Both the position numbers and the translations under genes were made by a program. This document shows, piece by piece, positions 1 to 8,292 of a DNA stretch of 64,000 nucleotides. The notes below the pieces were generated by a model. That model was not told where the DNA came from and did no database searches. It was given only the letters and a program-made list of their open reading frames with translations. Origin of the DNA: Mesorhizobium sp. PAMC28654 (lineage in GTDB: Bacteria > Pseudomonadota > Alphaproteobacteria > Rhizobiales > Rhizobiaceae); assembly GCF_020616515.1 (NCBI RefSeq), contig NZ_CP085135.1, forward strand, positions 1,054,001 through 1,118,000. The letters are read 5' to 3'. Numbering within the stretch: the first letter of the stretch is position 1; each line of letters begins with the position of its first letter.

Positions 1-138
1 GAACTGGCCCGTGCAATGGGCGCGGAGCTTGTGGTCGCGGGTGGCTACGGCCACAGCCGGATCCGTGAATGGGCCTTTGGCGGCATGACCCGCTCCCTTC
101 TCAAGCAGGGGTCGGTCAATCGGCTGTTTTCGAACTGA
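1..138 (+). CDS. Universal stress protein, C-terminal end only
   Basis: The window opens inside a reading frame of 45 codons ending in TGA at 136-138. It contains the UspA nucleotide-binding loop pattern G-x2-G-H-S-x9-G-G-M-T-R-S, close to the equivalent stretch of the complete universal stress protein at 10329-11165. UspA-fold proteins bind ATP or act in stress survival, and their precise role here is unknown. The 5' part lies outside the window, so length and promoter cannot be judged. About 180 bases without a gene follow it. Confidence 0.85.
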   Translation, partial: ELARAMGAELVVAGGYGHSRIREWAFGGMTRSLLKQGSVNRLFSN

Positions 139-317
139 CCTCTTTCGCAGAATGCAAGGCTTCCTCGCGGAAGCGGTGGCCCGTGGGACGCAGCGGCAGA
201 TAGCTGGACCACTATGATCGAAATGTGGTCCTCGATGCGGACACCCGGCACGTCTAGCGGCCCCGTCCTTGACGCGCATCAAGGTGACGCTCCCCGCTGG
301 CCATCATTGTACCGGCG

Positions 318-1379
318 ATGGCAAGACTGCGGAAAATTACGGACTTGGCGGCGAAGGTGCGCTTTCTCAGCGATCCGGCGACGTACGGGAGTCGGACGAC
401 ACATGTGGATATCCGCGAGACGCATATGTCCTGGGTCTTCCTCACGGACGAACTGGTCTACAAACTCAAGAAGCCGGTCAGGCATGCGTTCCTCGACTTC
501 GGCACGATCGCGAAGCGGCACTTCTACTGCGGCGAAGAATTGCGGCTGAACGCTCGCCTCGCCGCCGAAACCTATCGGCGGCTTCTTCCCCTTCGGCGTG
601 ACGCATCGGGCCGTTTCACGCTTGGAGGCGAGGGCCGCGTCGTCGACTGGCTGGTCGAAATGAAGCGCCTGCCGCAAGGCGACATGCTGGACGAGCGCAT
701 CGGTGGTGGCGGTCGCCTGACCGCGGCGGAAATCGACGACGTCGCCAACACGCTGGCGGCCTTTTATGCGCAATGTCCGGCGGAAATTGACGGCGGCGCC
801 TATCTGCGTCACCTCACGGGAGAGCAGCGCATCAACCGCGCCATCCTGCTCCGGCCCGAATTCGCGTTGGCGGATATCGCCTCGGGCGCGCTGGACATGG
901 TGGACGGTCTGCTGCAGCAATTGAAGCCCCGGATCGAAGCGCGCATTCTTCGGGGCGCGATCGTCGAAGGGCATGGCGACCTGCGCCCCGAACACGTCTG
1001 CCTTTGCCAGCCGCCCCAGATCATCGACTGTCTCGAATTCAACCGCTCGATGCGCATCATCGATCCCTATGACGAGATCAACTATCTCGGCCTGGAATGC
1101 GAGATGCTGGGCGCGCCATGGATCCGGCTGCTGCTGATCAAGGCGCTGGAGTGTCGGCTGCCGGACCGCCCCGATGCCGAGTTGCTGGCGCTCTATGGCG
1201 GTTTCCGGGCATTGCTGAAGGCTCGTCTCGGTGTCGCGCATCTCCTCGAGACGCCAATCCGCCATCCGGAAAAATGGCGCCCGCAGGCGATCCGCTACAT
1301 CAGGCAGGCGGAGCGCGAGATTTTCAGTCTTCGATCCCGATCAGGTCGGAAATCGACCCCTGTGTGTGGAGACGCCTGA
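318..1379 (+). CDS. Aminoglycoside-phosphotransferase-like protein (COG2187 family)
   Basis: A 353-residue protein with the kinase-fold catalytic loop HGDLRPEHV (about residues 218-226) followed by IDCLEFN, in which the second acidic residue of the metal-binding pair is expected. This matches the N-terminal APH-like half of COG2187 proteins. Many of these also carry a C-terminal P-loop kinase domain, which is absent here. The substrate is unknown. The start at 318 has no strong ribosome binding site. The last 56 bases overlap the 3' end of the convergent prs gene, which is unusual for two apparently intact genes. Its neighbours suggest a low-oxygen stress gene group. Confidence 0.75.
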   Translation: MARLRKITDLAAKVRFLSDPATYGSRTTHVDIRETHMSWVFLTDELVYKLKKPVRHAFLDFGTIAKRHFYCGEELRLNARLAAETYRRLLPLRRDASGRFTLGGEGRVVDWLVEMKRLPQGDMLDERIGGGGRLTAAEIDDVANTLAAFYAQCPAEIDGGAYLRHLTGEQRINRAILLRPEFALADIASGALDMVDGLLQQLKPRIEARILRGAIVEGHGDLRPEHVCLCQPPQIIDCLEFNRSMRIIDPYDEINYLGLECEMLGAPWIRLLLIKALECRLPDRPDAELLALYGGFRALLKARLGVAHLLETPIRHPEKWRPQAIRYIRQAEREIFSLRSRSGRKSTPVCGDA

Positions 1380-2304
1380 TGGCCTTGCCGATCAGGCGAC
1401 CGATCGGCAGAATGTCCAAGGGCGCTTGCGGGTGCCGAGCTTTGGCGAGTGCCGCCGAGTCCACGCTGTCAGTGACGATGATGCGGTCTATGGCCTGACT
1501 GCCGAACAGCACGTCGGCACCCTTGCCAAACAATCCGTGCGTGGCGATCGCATGAATGGTCCGGGCGCCGCGTTCACGACAGGCAAGTGCCGCGCGCAGC
1601 ATGGTGCCACCCGTGCTGATTAGATCATCGACAATGAAAACGGCATTGTCGGCCACGTCGCCAGCGAACAGTTCGCCCGAAACCACGTTCCGACTGCGAC
1701 GCTTTTCCATGAAGCCGAATCCGATTTGCTTCCCGATTTCCGCCTCCAGGGCCTCCTTGAGCAATTGCGCGCGCTTTACGCCGCCGCTGTCGGGTGAAAA
1801 AATGGTGATCGAAAGATCGCCGGCCAATCTGGCTATCAGCGGAGCAAAGAGCTTTCGTGTATCGAGATGGATGCTCTCGCACCGAAAGGCATTCTGGAAG
1901 GCCGCGAAATTATGGATGTCGAGGGTGACAATCCGATCGGTGCCCATTGCTTCGAAGAGTTGCGCGACATAGCGCGTGGTGACGGGGTCACGCGCCTTGG
2001 TCTGCCGGTCCTTGCGCGCATAGGCCAGGTAGGGAACGACCGCTGTTACTCGCGCGGCGCCGTTCTCCTGGCACGTTGCCAGGAAGAACAGGAGTTTGCA
2101 CAGCTTGTCGTTGGCGGACACGCCGCCATTTCCACCAAGGCTGTGCAGCACATAGACATCCCTGCCGCGCACGCTGACCAGCGGGCGCGCCTTATGCTCC
2201 CCATCCTCGAAATCTCGCTCTTCATGCGGATCGAGTTCGATCGAAAGCGCCCGCGCCGCTGCCGCGCCGAGTTGTTCCGAGCCATTGAGTGCGAAGAAGC
2301 GCAT
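1324..2304 (-). CDS. prs: Ribose-phosphate pyrophosphokinase (PRPP synthase)
   Basis: A 326-residue protein of PRPP synthase type, which would transfer pyrophosphate from ATP to ribose-5-phosphate in the cytoplasm. It has the flexible-loop motif PYLAYARKDRQTK, the PDSGGVKRA segment and the PRPP-binding loop VFIVDDLISTGGT. An in-frame extension reaches 2421, but the ATG at 2304 matches the usual N-terminus. Housekeeping Prs proteins are about 310 residues. This divergent copy among stress genes is probably an accessory paralogue, perhaps feeding nucleotide salvage with the nearby phosphoribosyltransferase remnant (8293). It converges on and overlaps the COG2187 gene by 56 bases. Confidence 0.9.
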   Translation of the reverse strand: MRFFALNGSEQLGAAAARALSIELDPHEERDFEDGEHKARPLVSVRGRDVYVLHSLGGNGGVSANDKLCKLLFFLATCQENGAARVTAVVPYLAYARKDRQTKARDPVTTRYVAQLFEAMGTDRIVTLDIHNFAAFQNAFRCESIHLDTRKLFAPLIARLAGDLSITIFSPDSGGVKRAQLLKEALEAEIGKQIGFGFMEKRRSRNVVSGELFAGDVADNAVFIVDDLISTGGTMLRAALACRERGARTIHAIATHGLFGKGADVLFGSQAIDRIIVTDSVDSAALAKARHPQAPLDILPIGRLIGKAIRRLHTQGSISDLIGIED

Positions 2305-2419
2305 GGTTTCTTCTATCCAGTTTCGAGCATTGATGGATTGATGCGCGTCAAGGATGCCGACTGTCGGATGGCGTAGGAAAACCAATCGACAATCTTCAAC
2401 GCCTGCGCTGGGGAAAGCC

Positions 2420-3331
2420 ATGCTGGAGCCGCTTCAAACCACGCCGCCAAAACCAGGCGTCAAGCCAATGACGACATTGGCGACGAAACCACTCCTCGAA
2501 AACATCGGGGTGGCAGGGAAATTCCACGATTTTGCCGATCTCCTCGACAGCCAAGGCGCCGACGGTTTCCGCGCACGCGCCTACAGAAGGGCGGCGGATG
2601 TCGTTTCCAGGCTGGAACGGCCCTTGGGCGAGATCCTGGCAAAGGAGGGACGCGACGGCCTCATCGCCTTCCCGGCCATCGGAACAGGCCTGGCCGGCGC
2701 GATTGCCGAGATGGTTGCAACCGGGCGCTGGTCCCAACTGGAACGGCTGCGCGGCGATATGGAACCGGAGGCGCTGTTTCGGTCGATCCCCGGGATCGGA
2801 CCACGATACGCGCACAGCCTCGCCGAGGACGGGCAGCTCGAAACCCTCGAAGACCTCGAGAACGCGCTCCGTAGCGGCGCTCTTCATATCAAGGGCATCG
2901 GTCACAGGCGCAAGGAGATGCTGGGAGCAGCCCTCGCCGAGCGGCTCGGCAGGGCTCGACTGAGAACGGCCTATCAACCTCAATCTTTGCCGCCAGTGTC
3001 GATGTTGCTCGATGTCGATCGCATTTATCGCGAAAAGGCGGCAGCCGGAGTGCTTCGCAAAATTGCGCCGAAGCGCTTCAATCCGAAGGGCGAGGCCTGG
3101 CTGCCGGTCCTGCATGCGCGACATGACAACTGGCATTTCACCGCGTTCTTCTCGAACACCAGGCTGGCACACGAACTGGCAAAAACGAGCGAATGGGTGG
3201 TGATCTACTTCCAGGCCGACGGCCAACCGGAGGGACGATGCACTGTCGTCACCGAAACAAGGGGGCCGATGGCAGGCAAGCGCGTCGTCCGGGGACGGGA
3301 AGACGAACAGCAACTGAAGGAACCGGTATGA
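2420..3331 (+). CDS. Helix-hairpin-helix protein, DNA polymerase X N-terminal-like
   Basis: About 303 residues. The first half resembles the 8-kDa helix-hairpin-helix region of PolX-type DNA repair proteins, with two hairpin motifs, PGIGPRYAHSL and IKGIGHRRKEML. The polymerase nucleotidyltransferase and PHP domains are absent. The C-terminal half is an unassigned alpha/beta domain that is often found joined to this region in rhizobia (memory, not searched). The ATG at 2420 is preferred because GGGGAAAG lies just upstream; 2468 is an alternative. DNA binding is likely, activity unknown. It overlaps the next gene by ATGA, so the two are probably translationally coupled. Confidence 0.7.
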   Translation: MLEPLQTTPPKPGVKPMTTLATKPLLENIGVAGKFHDFADLLDSQGADGFRARAYRRAADVVSRLERPLGEILAKEGRDGLIAFPAIGTGLAGAIAEMVATGRWSQLERLRGDMEPEALFRSIPGIGPRYAHSLAEDGQLETLEDLENALRSGALHIKGIGHRRKEMLGAALAERLGRARLRTAYQPQSLPPVSMLLDVDRIYREKAAAGVLRKIAPKRFNPKGEAWLPVLHARHDNWHFTAFFSNTRLAHELAKTSEWVVIYFQADGQPEGRCTVVTETRGPMAGKRVVRGREDEQQLKEPV

Positions 3332-3774
3332 TGGAAAGAGCAGCGGGCAGGATTGGCGACGGCGAGACGGAACTTAAAGTTCCGCTCGAAACCGTATCCT
3401 TCATCATCATGAAGGCGCGCGAGTTCGACGCCAAGGATCCGGTCACCGAACCCAGCCCCGCCTCCAATCCGTCCGATGATCGTTCTGCCGCGATCCTTGA
3501 GGATCATGCCGACGACCCCGTCCTCGAAGAACTGCAGTCGCTGATTTCCGACCATTCCGTCGACGCACAAATCGACCTGGTCGCCCTGATGTGGCTGGGT
3601 CGCGACGATCAATCCGCCGACGAATGGCAAAGTGTCCGCCAGCAGGCGACGGACGCGCACAATGAGCATACGGCCGACTATCTCTGTGGAACGCCGCTGC
3701 TCGCAGACCATCTCGCCGATGGTCTTTCGACTCTCGGCTACTCCTGCGTCGAATTTGAGCGCGAGCACTTTTAG
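3328..3774 (+). CDS. DUF3775 family protein
   Basis: A 148-residue acidic protein. The segment from about residue 17 (VPLETVSFIIMKAREFDAKD) and the later block DQSADEWQSVRQQA match the DUF3775 family as remembered from alphaproteobacteria. The start ATGATG at 3328 overlaps the stop of the helix-hairpin-helix gene, which argues for one transcript. No signal peptide or membrane segment is seen. The function of the family is not known. Its recurrent placement beside Usp and Hsp20 genes suggests a stress role, which is inference. Confidence 0.7.
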   Translation: MMERAAGRIGDGETELKVPLETVSFIIMKAREFDAKDPVTEPSPASNPSDDRSAAILEDHADDPVLEELQSLISDHSVDAQIDLVALMWLGRDDQSADEWQSVRQQATDAHNEHTADYLCGTPLLADHLADGLSTLGYSCVEFEREHF

Positions 3775-3890
3775 TCATTGCAGTGCCCTGCGCGTGCTGA
3801 CAGACGGCTTTTCAATGTCGCCGCCGTGCAATCTCTTGATGGTCGCCCATCTCTATCAAGGCTCCAGCGGAAGACATTTTTCTGTCGCCA

Positions 3891-3904
3891 TTGACCCCAA
3901 TCAA
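3891..3904. promoter_or_regulatory. Fnr/FixK-type box TTGACCCCAATCAA
   Basis: This matches the TTGAT-N4-ATCAA consensus at 9 of 10 defined positions. The same 14 bases recur exactly at 11253. It sits in a 367-base stretch (3775-4141) with no convincing gene, 238 bases before the hsp20 start codon. It could drive hsp20 or mark the promoter of a lost gene. Confidence 0.6.
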
Positions 3905-4141
3905 TGAGCCTCCCCTTTGCAACGGCTTTGATGCTGTTCTTGCCAGGTCGAGCAAAATTTGGCGACGCGGGCGCGATGGACAGCGGCAAAACCGCGGATT
4001 CGCGAAGCAATGGACCAGTTCGGTGACGACATCTGGCAAGCGGGTCCGCTGACCTCCGGCTCTAGCGCCTCTTGGGCGACCTAAGGTGGAAGGGTGGAGG
4101 CGGCGGAACCTGTCGATCAACCCACTTCCGAGGATAAAGCC

Positions 4142-4681
4142 ATGGCTGAAGTTGCCACCAAACTGCCCGTCAAGACAGAGAAAAGCACCGCGCCGGCGCC
4201 AGCCGGCAACTGGACCGCACCGTTTGAAAGCCTGCGCCGCGAAGTCGACCGCCTGTTCGACGATTTCCATCCGTTCGACTTTCGCTTGCCCTCGACACGC
4301 TCCCTGTTCGGTCGTGAACTGCCGTCGCTGCGCAACGCGGACTGGCCGGTCGCGCCGGCCATGGATCTGGTCGAGAAGGACAAGGAGTATGAGATCACGG
4401 CTGAACTGCCCGGCATCGACGAAAAGAATGTCGAGATCAAACTCGCCAACCACATGCTGACGATCAAGGGCGAGAAGCAGGAAGAAAAGGAGCAGAAGGA
4501 CAAGGACTATTACCTGTCCGAGCGCCGCTACGGCTCCTTCCAGCGTTCGTTCCATCTGCCTGAAGGCGTCGATGCCGACAAGATCGATGCAAGCTTCGCC
4601 AAGGGCGTGCTCACGGTCAAGCTACCCAAGACCGCCGAAGCCCAGAAGGCCGAGAAGAAGATCACGGTCAAGGCCGCGTAA
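4142..4681 (+). CDS. Small heat shock protein, Hsp20/alpha-crystallin family
   Basis: A 179-residue ATP-independent holdase. The alpha-crystallin domain begins near residue 75 (AMDLVEKDKEYEITAELPG) and runs through RRYGSFQRSFHLPEGVD to the family's C-terminal A-x-F-x-K-G-V-L-x-V motif. The N-terminal arm carries DRLFDDF. The start at 4142 is chosen for the upstream GAGGATAAAG. It is followed by a strong hairpin terminator. The box at 3891 suggests oxygen-limited induction, an inference consistent with FixK-regulated hsp20 genes in rhizobia. Confidence 0.93.
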   Translation: MAEVATKLPVKTEKSTAPAPAGNWTAPFESLRREVDRLFDDFHPFDFRLPSTRSLFGRELPSLRNADWPVAPAMDLVEKDKEYEITAELPGIDEKNVEIKLANHMLTIKGEKQEEKEQKDKDYYLSERRYGSFQRSFHLPEGVDADKIDASFAKGVLTVKLPKTAEAQKAEKKITVKAA

Positions 4682-4701
4682 CAGCCGTGACTGACGATCG
4701 T

Positions 4702-4730
4702 CCTCAGCGCGCCGGTTCGGCGCGCTGAGG
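4702..4730 (+). terminator. Intrinsic-type terminator after hsp20
   Basis: A perfect 12-bp stem, CCTCAGCGCGCC pairing with GGCGCGCTGAGG around a GGTTC loop, lies 20 bases after the hsp20 stop. The tract after it (CTCTTTA) is only partly T-rich. It could also serve the opposing small gene at 4808-5005. Confidence 0.75.
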
Positions 4731-4807
4731 CTCTTTACGTGCCGTGATTTTGCAGTGCAGATTCGCTACTTATAAACACCGTCTGGTGCCTTTGCCGCGC
4801 TGCCAAA

Positions 4808-5005
4808 TCAACGCGATGGGTCGACAACACTGCTGGGGAGGCCAGGTCCGCGGGACCGCTTGCGTGCCTCGCGATCGGCGATTTTGAGTTTTTCCTGCTC
4901 CAAGGCCAACAAGCCTTCGATTACGCCTCGCCGTTCCGGATCAGTCTCGCATGCGAGGAGGTCCTGGAAATGGGTGATATTGGCGTGCGCGATGAAGCTG
5001 TCCAC
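4808..5005 (-). CDS. Small conserved protein, 65 aa
   Basis: A short helical protein with an N-terminal block (HANITHFQDLLACETDPERR) followed by GLLALEQEKLK and a basic tail. The pattern resembles small rhizobial proteins of unknown function in which one or two helices precede an E-x2-KL motif (memory, not searched). No signal peptide or membrane segment is seen. The Fnr-type box at 5047-5060 lies 42 bases upstream of its start and is shared with the divergent Spy-like gene. It is small enough to be missed by annotation pipelines. Confidence 0.6.
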   Translation of the reverse strand: MDSFIAHANITHFQDLLACETDPERRGVIEGLLALEQEKLKIADREARKRSRGPGLPSSVVDPSR

Positions 5006-5046
5006 AGTGTATCTTACACTGCGTTTCCTTTCCCGTCCGAATTATC

Positions 5047-5060
5047 TTGACGCAGATCAA
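5047..5060. promoter_or_regulatory. Fnr/FixK-type box TTGACGCAGATCAA
   Basis: Nine of ten consensus positions of TTGAT-N4-ATCAA are kept. The site lies between the small gene starting at 5005 (minus) and the Spy-like gene starting at 5127 (plus). It sits 66 bases before the plus-strand start, a distance compatible with activation near -41. Confidence 0.7.
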
Positions 5061-5126
5061 GACCGCTACCGCGACCATGTGCTCTTTGCAAAAACACGAT
5101 GTGACCCGTTTGAATGGAGTAACTCG

Positions 5127-5684
5127 ATGTTCAATTTGCGCAGTATCTTCGCAGCGGGCCTGATGCTGGGCGTTGTCGTGATACCTGTTGTGGCTGGGGC
5201 TGAAGACAACGATTCCGGTTGGTGGCCCCGTTGGGGAATGGGCCGAATGATGATGGGCCAATGGGGGATGGGCGGCCCGATGGGTGGCTATGACTCAGAC
5301 GAGATGCTTGATCGGATCGACGGACGCCTCGCTTTCCTCAAGACGGAACTGAAGATCACCGGCGAGCAGACGCCCTCCTGGGATGAGCTGGCCGGCGTCA
5401 TCCGTGGCACAGCCGAATCGCACAACGCGTTGATGCAGGGCATGCTCAAGGAATTCCAGGATGGTGAGTTTCTGAAGAAGCCCCTGCCCGAGCGACTGGC
5501 CTACCAGCAAACCCATCTCGAAGCGCGCCTGGAACAGGTAAAGACCGTCAGGGCAGCAGTCGAAAAACTGTACGCAAAGCTGAGCGATGAGCAGAAGCAG
5601 GCCGCGGACGAGATTGTCCTGCCGATGATGGGCATGGGCATGGGACGCTCGGGCGGCTTCGGTCCTGGAATGATGTTCAGATAG
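5127..5684 (+). CDS. Periplasmic Spy/CpxP-like LTXXQ-family protein
   Basis: A 185-residue exported protein. Residues 1-25 form a signal peptide with an alanine-rich cleavage site. A Gly/Met/Trp-rich linker follows, then a helical region with LKITGEQTPSWDEL and LSDEQKQAAD, which fit the two LTXXQ-type repeats of Spy/CpxP. Such proteins act as periplasmic chaperones or metal/stress sensors. The ATG at 5127 has GGAG upstream; in-frame upstream extension lacks a signal peptide. The Met-rich stretches (MGRMMMGQWGMGG and the C-terminus) might bind copper, which is inference. Confidence 0.8.
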   Translation: MFNLRSIFAAGLMLGVVVIPVVAGAEDNDSGWWPRWGMGRMMMGQWGMGGPMGGYDSDEMLDRIDGRLAFLKTELKITGEQTPSWDELAGVIRGTAESHNALMQGMLKEFQDGEFLKKPLPERLAYQQTHLEARLEQVKTVRAAVEKLYAKLSDEQKQAADEIVLPMMGMGMGRSGGFGPGMMFR

Positions 5685-5748
5685 CCTTCATAGCGATCTG
5701 AACGTGTAGTGCGCTGACCGAGCCGGATGTTGCGGAGGAATTGAACGC

Positions 5749-6498
5749 ATGTTCATCGCGTTTCGCCTGCTGACCGCGCTAGCTCTGCTCGGCATCGATG
5801 AGGCGGCCGCCGGCTCGACGATCTTTCCGACGGGGGTCATCTACAGCAATTGGACTGACGAGAGCGAAGATGCCAAGGTTTGCGAGATCATCCTGGATGT
5901 CAGCAACCCGCCATCACGGGAGGTCGTCAAGTTCATCACGATTGCCGGTTACAACAAATTCGACGGGACGGTGCTGGCCGGCTTTCTGATGGCCGCGGCC
6001 GACATCACGACAACCAACAAATATCAAATAGCGCGGGTTTCAGACGTTGCATTCGGTTCCCGCACATTCAACTCGCTCGGCCATCTGGACTACGAAGTCT
6101 ATGACGACGGTACAGTCATGGCGACGACACAAGGCCCTGACCTCGCCAGGTCTTTCATTAATGCAGTTCTTTCCGGAACTTATGAATTGCGTTTTGCTCG
6201 CTCAGGATCAGACGCTGAAATGCTAACCTACAAAATTGCGTCTGCTCCACAGGAATCTGTGACTAGCAATTTCACAGACTGTCTCAATCACCTTGCCATT
6301 GAGTCCAACCGGGCACGATCAGATGCATCGACGAAAGGAAAGCCCGCTGCCGGAGGGGGCAGCGGGCTCAGCATCACGATGGATCAGGGAGGACAACCCC
6401 ATCGCTCACCCACGTCAGGGGAGGACATGGGCACACCACAGGAACATGTTCCTACCATTCAAGACGAAACTATTCGATTTTCGAGAGACTTCTCGTAG
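5749..6498 (+). CDS. Exported hypothetical protein, 249 aa
   Basis: Not recognised. An N-terminal hydrophobic segment (residues 1-21, ending ALLGIDEAAAG) suggests secretion. The body is a mixed beta-rich domain (residues 22-180) without known motifs. A Gly/Pro/Ser-rich tail follows. The start has GGAGGAATTG upstream. Oddly, codons near residues 198-206 coincide with a perfect 11-bp hairpin (6341-6368), so the tail may be read through a terminator-like element or the true 3' end may differ. It follows the Spy-like gene by 64 bases and may be in its operon. Confidence 0.55.
   Translation: MFIAFRLLTALALLGIDEAAAGSTIFPTGVIYSNWTDESEDAKVCEIILDVSNPPSREVVKFITIAGYNKFDGTVLAGFLMAAADITTTNKYQIARVSDVAFGSRTFNSLGHLDYEVYDDGTVMATTQGPDLARSFINAVLSGTYELRFARSGSDAEMLTYKIASAPQESVTSNFTDCLNHLAIESNRARSDASTKGKPAAGGGSGLSITMDQGGQPHRSPTSGEDMGTPQEHVPTIQDETIRFSRDFS
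6341..6368. repeat. Perfect GC-rich hairpin inside an open frame
   Basis: AGCCCGCTGCC pairs with GGCAGCGGGCT around a six-base loop. There is no following T tract. It lies inside the 3' part of the exported hypothetical gene. Confidence 0.6.
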
Positions 6499-6750
6499 CA
6501 CGTCTCGTCCACGATCGCCCATCGCTCGCCCGGCATGATCACGCCAGGATTATTTGATCCGGCTCAATGCGAACATCGTCCCGCACACTAGAATGATGAC
6601 TAGAGGTTGAAGGAGCGATCGCATGACTCACAATTCAGCTAAGGGATTCACTCACGCTGCCGAGCAGGCCCAGCAATGGGTGAACGAGCTGACTCAGGAT
6701 CTGGGCTGGAACGAACAAAATGGCCTGCTGCCGGTTTTTCGGACACCCGG

Positions 6751-7611
6751 TTAAGCTAGCATAGCTTGCTCCTCGAACTCGTTGGGGCTGAGATAGCCCA
6801 GCGTCGAGTGCCTTCGCCGAGGGTTATAGAAGCATTCGATGTAATCGAACACATCTGCCTTGGCGTGATCCCTCGTCCTGTAGACCTTGCGGGCTGTCCG
6901 CTCGGTTTTGAGCGACGAGAAGAAGCTCTCCATCGCAGCATTGTCCCAGACGTTGCCGGACCGGCTCATCGAGCAGGTAATGCCGTGATCGGCCATCAGG
7001 CGCTGGAACTGCTCGCTCGTATATTGCGACCCCTGGTCCGAATGATGGAGCAGGCTGTCTGGCTTGCCTCGGCGCCAGATCGCCATGATTAGGGCGTCGG
7101 TGACGAGTTGGGCCGTCATCTCGGCCTTCATCGCCCAGCCGACGACACGCCTGGAGAACAGGTCGACGACCGCCGCAACATAGAGCCATCCTTCGGCGGT
7201 CCAGATGTAGGTGAAGTCGGCAATCCACTTCTGGTTCGGAGCAGCAGCTTCGAAGGCGCGATCAAGGAGATTGTCCGACACGGCGGCTCGCTCGCCAGTG
7301 TCCTTCGGTAGCCCGCGGCGCCGAGGCCGGGCACGCAAGCCGTTCTCCCGCATGAGCCTCTCGACGCGATGAAGACCGCAGGAGACTCCCTCAGCCAAGA
7401 CGTCGTGCCAGACGCGACGGGCGCCATAGGTGCGGTCGCTGCTCTTGAAGCTCCGGTCGATCCTGGGAACGAGCATCTCGTCGTGCTGGGACCGGGCGCT
7501 GGGGCTGCGGTTGAGCCAGGCATGGAAGCCTGAGCGCGACACATCCAGCGCATTGCACAGCCATGCCACCGGCCAGATCGAACGGTGCTTCGCGATAAAG
7601 GCGAACCTCAT
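6751..7611 (-). CDS. IS3-family transposase, OrfB (integrase-core part)
   Basis: 286 residues with HTH_21 and rve integrase core. The DDE residues lie in W-I-A-D-F-T-Y, H-H-S-D-Q-G-S-Q-Y and the E of M-E-S-F-F-S-S-L-K. The start ATG overlaps the orfA stop (ATGA). The full transposase is normally made by a -1 frameshift from orfA. The frame is intact. Confidence 0.92.
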   Translation of the reverse strand: MRFAFIAKHRSIWPVAWLCNALDVSRSGFHAWLNRSPSARSQHDEMLVPRIDRSFKSSDRTYGARRVWHDVLAEGVSCGLHRVERLMRENGLRARPRRRGLPKDTGERAAVSDNLLDRAFEAAAPNQKWIADFTYIWTAEGWLYVAAVVDLFSRRVVGWAMKAEMTAQLVTDALIMAIWRRGKPDSLLHHSDQGSQYTSEQFQRLMADHGITCSMSRSGNVWDNAAMESFFSSLKTERTARKVYRTRDHAKADVFDYIECFYNPRRRHSTLGYLSPNEFEEQAMLA

Positions 7612-7904
7612 ATCGCATCCCTCGCGAAGTAGGCTGCGGCCTTTTTTAGGATGTCGCGCTCCGCCTTCAGCTTAGTAACTTCCCGACGCAGCCGGTCAAT
7701 CTCCTGCTGCTCAGGCTTCATTTGACCATGGCCGGGAAAGGCATGCTGCGGGTCAGCGCTCGTCTCGCGGACCCACTTGCGCAGCACATTCTCATGGAGA
7801 TCCAAATCACGGGCCGCCTGCGCCACCGCAACGCCCCGATCCTTCACCAATCTCACCGCCTCAAGCTTGAACTCGCGGCTGAACTTCCTTCTCTGCATTC
7901 CCAC
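7608..7904 (-). CDS. IS3-family transposase, OrfA (DNA-binding part)
   Basis: 98 residues with the HTH_8 N-terminal motif (RKFSREFKLEAVRLV) and a leucine-zipper-like C-terminus. A slippery A6G run (complement of 7641-7647) in the codons for LKKAAA fits programmed -1 frameshifting into orfB. Confidence 0.9.
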   Translation of the reverse strand: MGMQRRKFSREFKLEAVRLVKDRGVAVAQAARDLDLHENVLRKWVRETSADPQHAFPGHGQMKPEQQEIDRLRREVTKLKAERDILKKAAAYFARDAI

Positions 7905-8292
7905 TCTCCAGTTCCGTTAAACACCTTATCTCGGTGTCCACGAAACCGGCAGCAGGCCAAAACACTACCGGCTCCTGAAATCCGTCCTGCACACGTTGCG
8001 AGACTGGCTAAGTCCAGAGGAGATGGCCGACCTTTCAGCTCAACTGCCCACGCTCATCAGGAGCATCTATTTCGAAGGCTGGAAACCGGACACGCCGATG
8101 TGGGAAAGGAAAAAGAGCGACTTCGTGATTTGCGTTCGAAACAGCTTTGGATATGAGCCCGACGTCGATATCGACCAGGCGATCAAAGCGGTTTTTAGAG
8201 TGCTCGATCGCCACATATCGCATGGGGAGATCGTCCAGGTTCGGAACTCGATGAAGAAATCGCTCCGTCAGCTCTGGCCGGCGGCGTGACCG

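Larger units (their letters stand above)
6721..7959 (-). mobile_element. IS3-family element (1239 bp) inside the DUF2267 gene
   Basis: Ends are imperfect inverted repeats beginning TGGCCTGCTGCCGGTTT, with TG/CA termini as in IS3 elements. It contains overlapping orfA and orfB on the minus strand. The flanks are A-runs (AAAA on the left, AAA on the right), so the exact target duplication (2-3 bp) is ambiguous. Confidence 0.9.
6623..8289 (+). pseudogene. DUF2267 family protein split by an IS3-family element
   Basis: The 5' part (6623-6720, start after AGGAGC) encodes residues resembling the N-terminus of DUF2267 proteins, ending GWNEQ. After the IS the frame resumes at 7963 with HYRLLKSVLHTLRDWLSPEE and runs to TGA at 8289, giving the typical QLPTLIRSIYFEGW motif. 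Joined, it would be a normal-length DUF2267 protein of about 140 residues, of unknown function and often beside stress genes. The insertion lies in a run of A bases. Restoring the frame needs five As in the original site, so two As were duplicated or one base was changed. Confidence 0.85.

Noticed and set aside
279..1265. Long minus-strand open frame opposite the COG2187 gene
   Set aside because: It mirrors the codon structure of the plus-strand gene, matches no family and has no ribosome binding site; high-GC genes commonly give such shadows.
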